Below are positions 5,745 to 7,522 of a stretch of 7,522 nucleotides of DNA, piece after piece. The translations under genes and the position numbers were made by a program. The DNA lies in the NCBI GenBank assembly GCA_955652195.1, contig CATPBC010000348.1, forward strand, positions 1 through 7,522. Reading direction: 5' to 3'. The notes under the pieces were generated by a model. That model worked only from the letters and a program-made list of their open reading frames with translations. It had not been told where the DNA came from and ran no database searches. The first letter of the stretch is position 1. Every line of letters begins with the position of its first letter. Source of the DNA: an uncultured Xanthobacteraceae bacterium (GTDB lineage: Bacteria; Pseudomonadota; Alphaproteobacteria; Rhizobiales; Xanthobacteraceae).

Positions 5745-6401
5745 ATGGCGAGCACTGCCTCGAGCGCGACCGCCGGCCATGCCCCGGCGGGGACCCGGCG
5801 CGATTTTCTCTTTATCGCAACCGCGACCGTCGGCGCGGTCGGCGCGGCCGCGACTTTGGTGCCGCTGGTCGATCAGATGAATCCCGACGCCTCGACGTTA
5901 GCGGCCGGCGGCCCGGTCGATCTCGATGTCAGCAAGATCGACGAAGGCCAGCAGGTCATGATCCGCTGGCGGCAGCGGCCGATTTTCGTGTTCCGCCGCT
6001 CGAAGCAGACGCTCGATGCATTACAGAGCAAGCAGATGATCGGGCAGCTTGCCGATCCGAATTCCGAAGCGCTCCAGCAACCGCCCTATGCCACCAATTG
6101 GCACCGCTCACTCAAGCCTGAGTTCGGCGTGCTGGTCGGCATCTGCACGCATCTCGGCTGCATCCCATTGTTTTATCCGAATTCCAGCGCGACCACGCCG
6201 GTGACCAATTGGCCCGGCGGATATTTCTGTCCCTGCCACGGCTCCAAATACGATCCGGCGGGCCGGGTGTTCTCCGGTGTGCCGGCGCCTTACAACCTGC
6301 CGGTGCCGCCCTACCGTTTCGTCAACGACAAGACACTGCGCGTCGGCGAGAACGATGCCAGCGCCGCGGCCTGGAATTTCGACTCCATCCGTCAGCTGTA
6401 A
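5745..6401 (+). CDS. petA: Rieske iron-sulfur subunit of a cytochrome bc1-type complex
   Basis: A 218-residue membrane-anchored [2Fe-2S] protein that passes electrons from quinol to cytochrome c1. The N-terminus has a twin-arginine motif, TRRDFLF (17-23), then one hydrophobic segment (about 21-42) that anchors it, with the soluble domain in the periplasm. The cluster boxes are complete: C134-T-H136-L-G-C139 and C162-P-C164-H165-G-S167. C134, H136, C162 and H165 are the expected ligands and C139-C164 the disulfide; Tyr169 is also conserved. The insert near 101-127 (ADPNSEALQQPPYATNWHRS, KPEFGV) resembles beta/gammaproteobacterial Rieske proteins more than the usual alphaproteobacterial form. 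AAAGGA at 5733-5738 supports the start. Normally cytochrome b and c1 genes follow; here an MFS gene does, so this copy is orphaned and may be a paralogue or acquired. Confidence 0.95.
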   Translation: MASTASSATAGHAPAGTRRDFLFIATATVGAVGAAATLVPLVDQMNPDASTLAAGGPVDLDVSKIDEGQQVMIRWRQRPIFVFRRSKQTLDALQSKQMIGQLADPNSEALQQPPYATNWHRSLKPEFGVLVGICTHLGCIPLFYPNSSATTPVTNWPGGYFCPCHGSKYDPAGRVFSGVPAPYNLPVPPYRFVNDKTLRVGENDASAAAWNFDSIRQL

Positions 6402-6448
6402 GCGGTATTGGGACGTGCTTTCGGTTAGCCGCTCGCCGATAATGCCCT

Positions 6449-7522
6449 ATGGCTTTCGATCCACGGAGCCTCGCGATTGCCACCGCGGGCTTTGCCGCTT
6501 TCGTCAATCTCTATTCGCCGCAAGCGCTGCTGCCGGAATTGGCGGGCGAATTCCATGTCGGCCCCGGGGAAATTAGCGCGCTGATGACCGCCAGCACGGC
6601 GGCGGTCGCGCTGTCGGCGCCGTTCACCGGGGTGCTGGCCGACGTCGCCGGCCGCAAACGCTTGATCACCGTGGCGATGTTTGCGGTCGTGGTGCCGACA
6701 CTGATCATGACCTTTGCAGGCAGCGTGCCGCAGCTCACTTTCTGGCGCTTCGTCCAGGGCTTACTGCTGCCGCCGATCTTCACCGTCGCCGTCGCCTATA
6801 TCGGCGACGAATGGCCGCCGAGCGAAGTGACGCGCGTCGCCGGCCTTTACATTTCCGGCTCCGCTATCGGCGGGTTTAGCGGACGGTTCATTCCCGGGCT
6901 TTTGACCGATGTAATCGGCTGGCGCTCGGCGATCCAAGTCGTGGCGCTGCTCACGCTCATCGCCGCTATCGTCGTTGCCGCGATGCTGCCGCGGGAGCGC
7001 AATTTCATTCGCTCCGGCGGCGGGATCGCAACGTCGGTCACGCAGATGGTGCGGCACTTGCGCGACCGGCGCTTGGTCGCGACTTATGCCATCGGTTTCG
7101 GCGTGCTGTTTAATTTCGTCGCTACCTTCACTTACGTGAATTTTCATCTTGCGGCAGCGCCCTATCGGTTTTCGTCGACGCTGCTCGGCGCCCTCTTTCT
7201 CACCTATCTGGTCAGTAGCCCGATCGTGCCCTGGGCCGGCCGCGCAATCGCGCTGTTCGGGCGCCGCCGCTTCGTACTTGGTGTCATCGCACTCTGGGTC
7301 GTCGGCGCCTTGTTGCTCTTAGCGCCGCCAGTTGCCTTGATTGTCGCCGGGCTGACACTTTGTGCTATCTGCGGCATGATATGCCAGGCGGTATCGACCG
7401 GTTACGTCACACTTAGCGCCAAGGAGGGGCGTTCGTCGGCGGTCGGACTCTATGCTTCGATCTACTATGTCGGCGGCAGCGCCGGCGCATACGTCACCGG
7501 ACTTGCTTGGGCAAGCGCCGGC
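6449..7522 (+). CDS. MFS transporter, YnfM-like (3' end beyond the window)
   Basis: The frame from ATG at 6449 stays open to the right edge, giving 358 residues with no stop. It is an integral inner-membrane protein with at least eleven hydrophobic segments visible. The MFS motif A lies between segments 2 and 3 as GVLADVAGRKR (61-71), with the key Asp65, Gly68 and Arg69. Segment 4 carries FWRFVQG (98-104) with the conserved Arg100. A basic cytoplasmic loop around 182-208 (PRERNFIRSG, VRHLRDRRL) separates the two six-helix halves. The start YSPQALLPELAGEF and general layout match YnfM-type drug or metabolite exporters, which run to roughly 400 residues, so about 40-50 are missing. The substrate is unknown. 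A TAA at 6440-6442 in the same frame makes 6449 the first possible ATG; no clear Shine-Dalgarno sequence is present. The gap from petA is 47 bases, so read-through from petA is plausible. Confidence 0.9.
   Translation, partial: MAFDPRSLAIATAGFAAFVNLYSPQALLPELAGEFHVGPGEISALMTASTAAVALSAPFTGVLADVAGRKRLITVAMFAVVVPTLIMTFAGSVPQLTFWRFVQGLLLPPIFTVAVAYIGDEWPPSEVTRVAGLYISGSAIGGFSGRFIPGLLTDVIGWRSAIQVVALLTLIAAIVVAAMLPRERNFIRSGGGIATSVTQMVRHLRDRRLVATYAIGFGVLFNFVATFTYVNFHLAAAPYRFSSTLLGALFLTYLVSSPIVPWAGRAIALFGRRRFVLGVIALWVVGALLLLAPPVALIVAGLTLCAICGMICQAVSTGYVTLSAKEGRSSAVGLYASIYYVGGSAGAYVTGLAWASAG

Noticed and set aside
6402..6448. Terminator between petA and the transporter gene
   Set aside because: Only a 5-base AGCGG/CCGCT pairing with a long loop is present and there is no T run, so no terminator is called.

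Overview
The window looks like a piece of a GC-rich alphaproteobacterial chromosome, most likely Hyphomicrobiales near Bradyrhizobium, Rhodopseudomonas or the Xanthobacteraceae. The evidence is codon use rich in G and C at third positions, a cytochrome c2-like protein, a Bug/TctC-type solute-binding protein, and an intergenic palindromic repeat (1678-1800) of a style I recognise from that group. No tRNA, rRNA, CRISPR, transposase or phage gene is visible. The placement is inference from protein and repeat style, not a database result.

Layout, left to right. A leftward gene is cut by the left edge and shows only its first 31 codons, which look like a GlcD-type FAD-linked oxidase. A 237-base leader with nested repeats follows, then two rightward genes: a secreted class I cytochrome c (333-737) and a tandem-domain universal stress protein (817-1647). 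The stress protein converges with a leftward TetR-family regulator (1807-2460), and the dispersed repeat fills the gap between them. The regulator is divergent from a Bug/TctC periplasmic binding protein gene (2539-3525). Their 78-base shared control region carries a perfect 16-base palindrome, which is the obvious operator candidate.

Next come two leftward genes: a thiamine-diphosphate enzyme of the acetolactate synthase-like superfamily (3865-5544) and, 102 bases downstream, a 71-residue exported glycine-zipper protein (3547-3762). A 200-base divergent region with three tandem 15-base repeats separates the enzyme gene from a rightward Rieske iron-sulfur protein (petA, 5745-6401). The Rieske gene is followed not by cytochrome b and c1 genes but by an MFS transporter (6449 to the right edge, still open).

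How they work together. The clearest functional unit is the regulator, its palindrome and the binding protein: probably a ligand-responsive uptake system whose membrane partners (TctA/TctB) are elsewhere or absent. The cytochrome c and the Rieske protein both belong to the quinol-to-oxidase branch of respiration but sit in separate transcription units. The most unusual point is the Rieske gene: it is separated from petBC, and its sequence resembles beta/gammaproteobacterial Rieske proteins more than the usual alphaproteobacterial type. I see no convincing wholly new multi-gene system; the rest is ordinary metabolic and transport content with some interesting control sequences.
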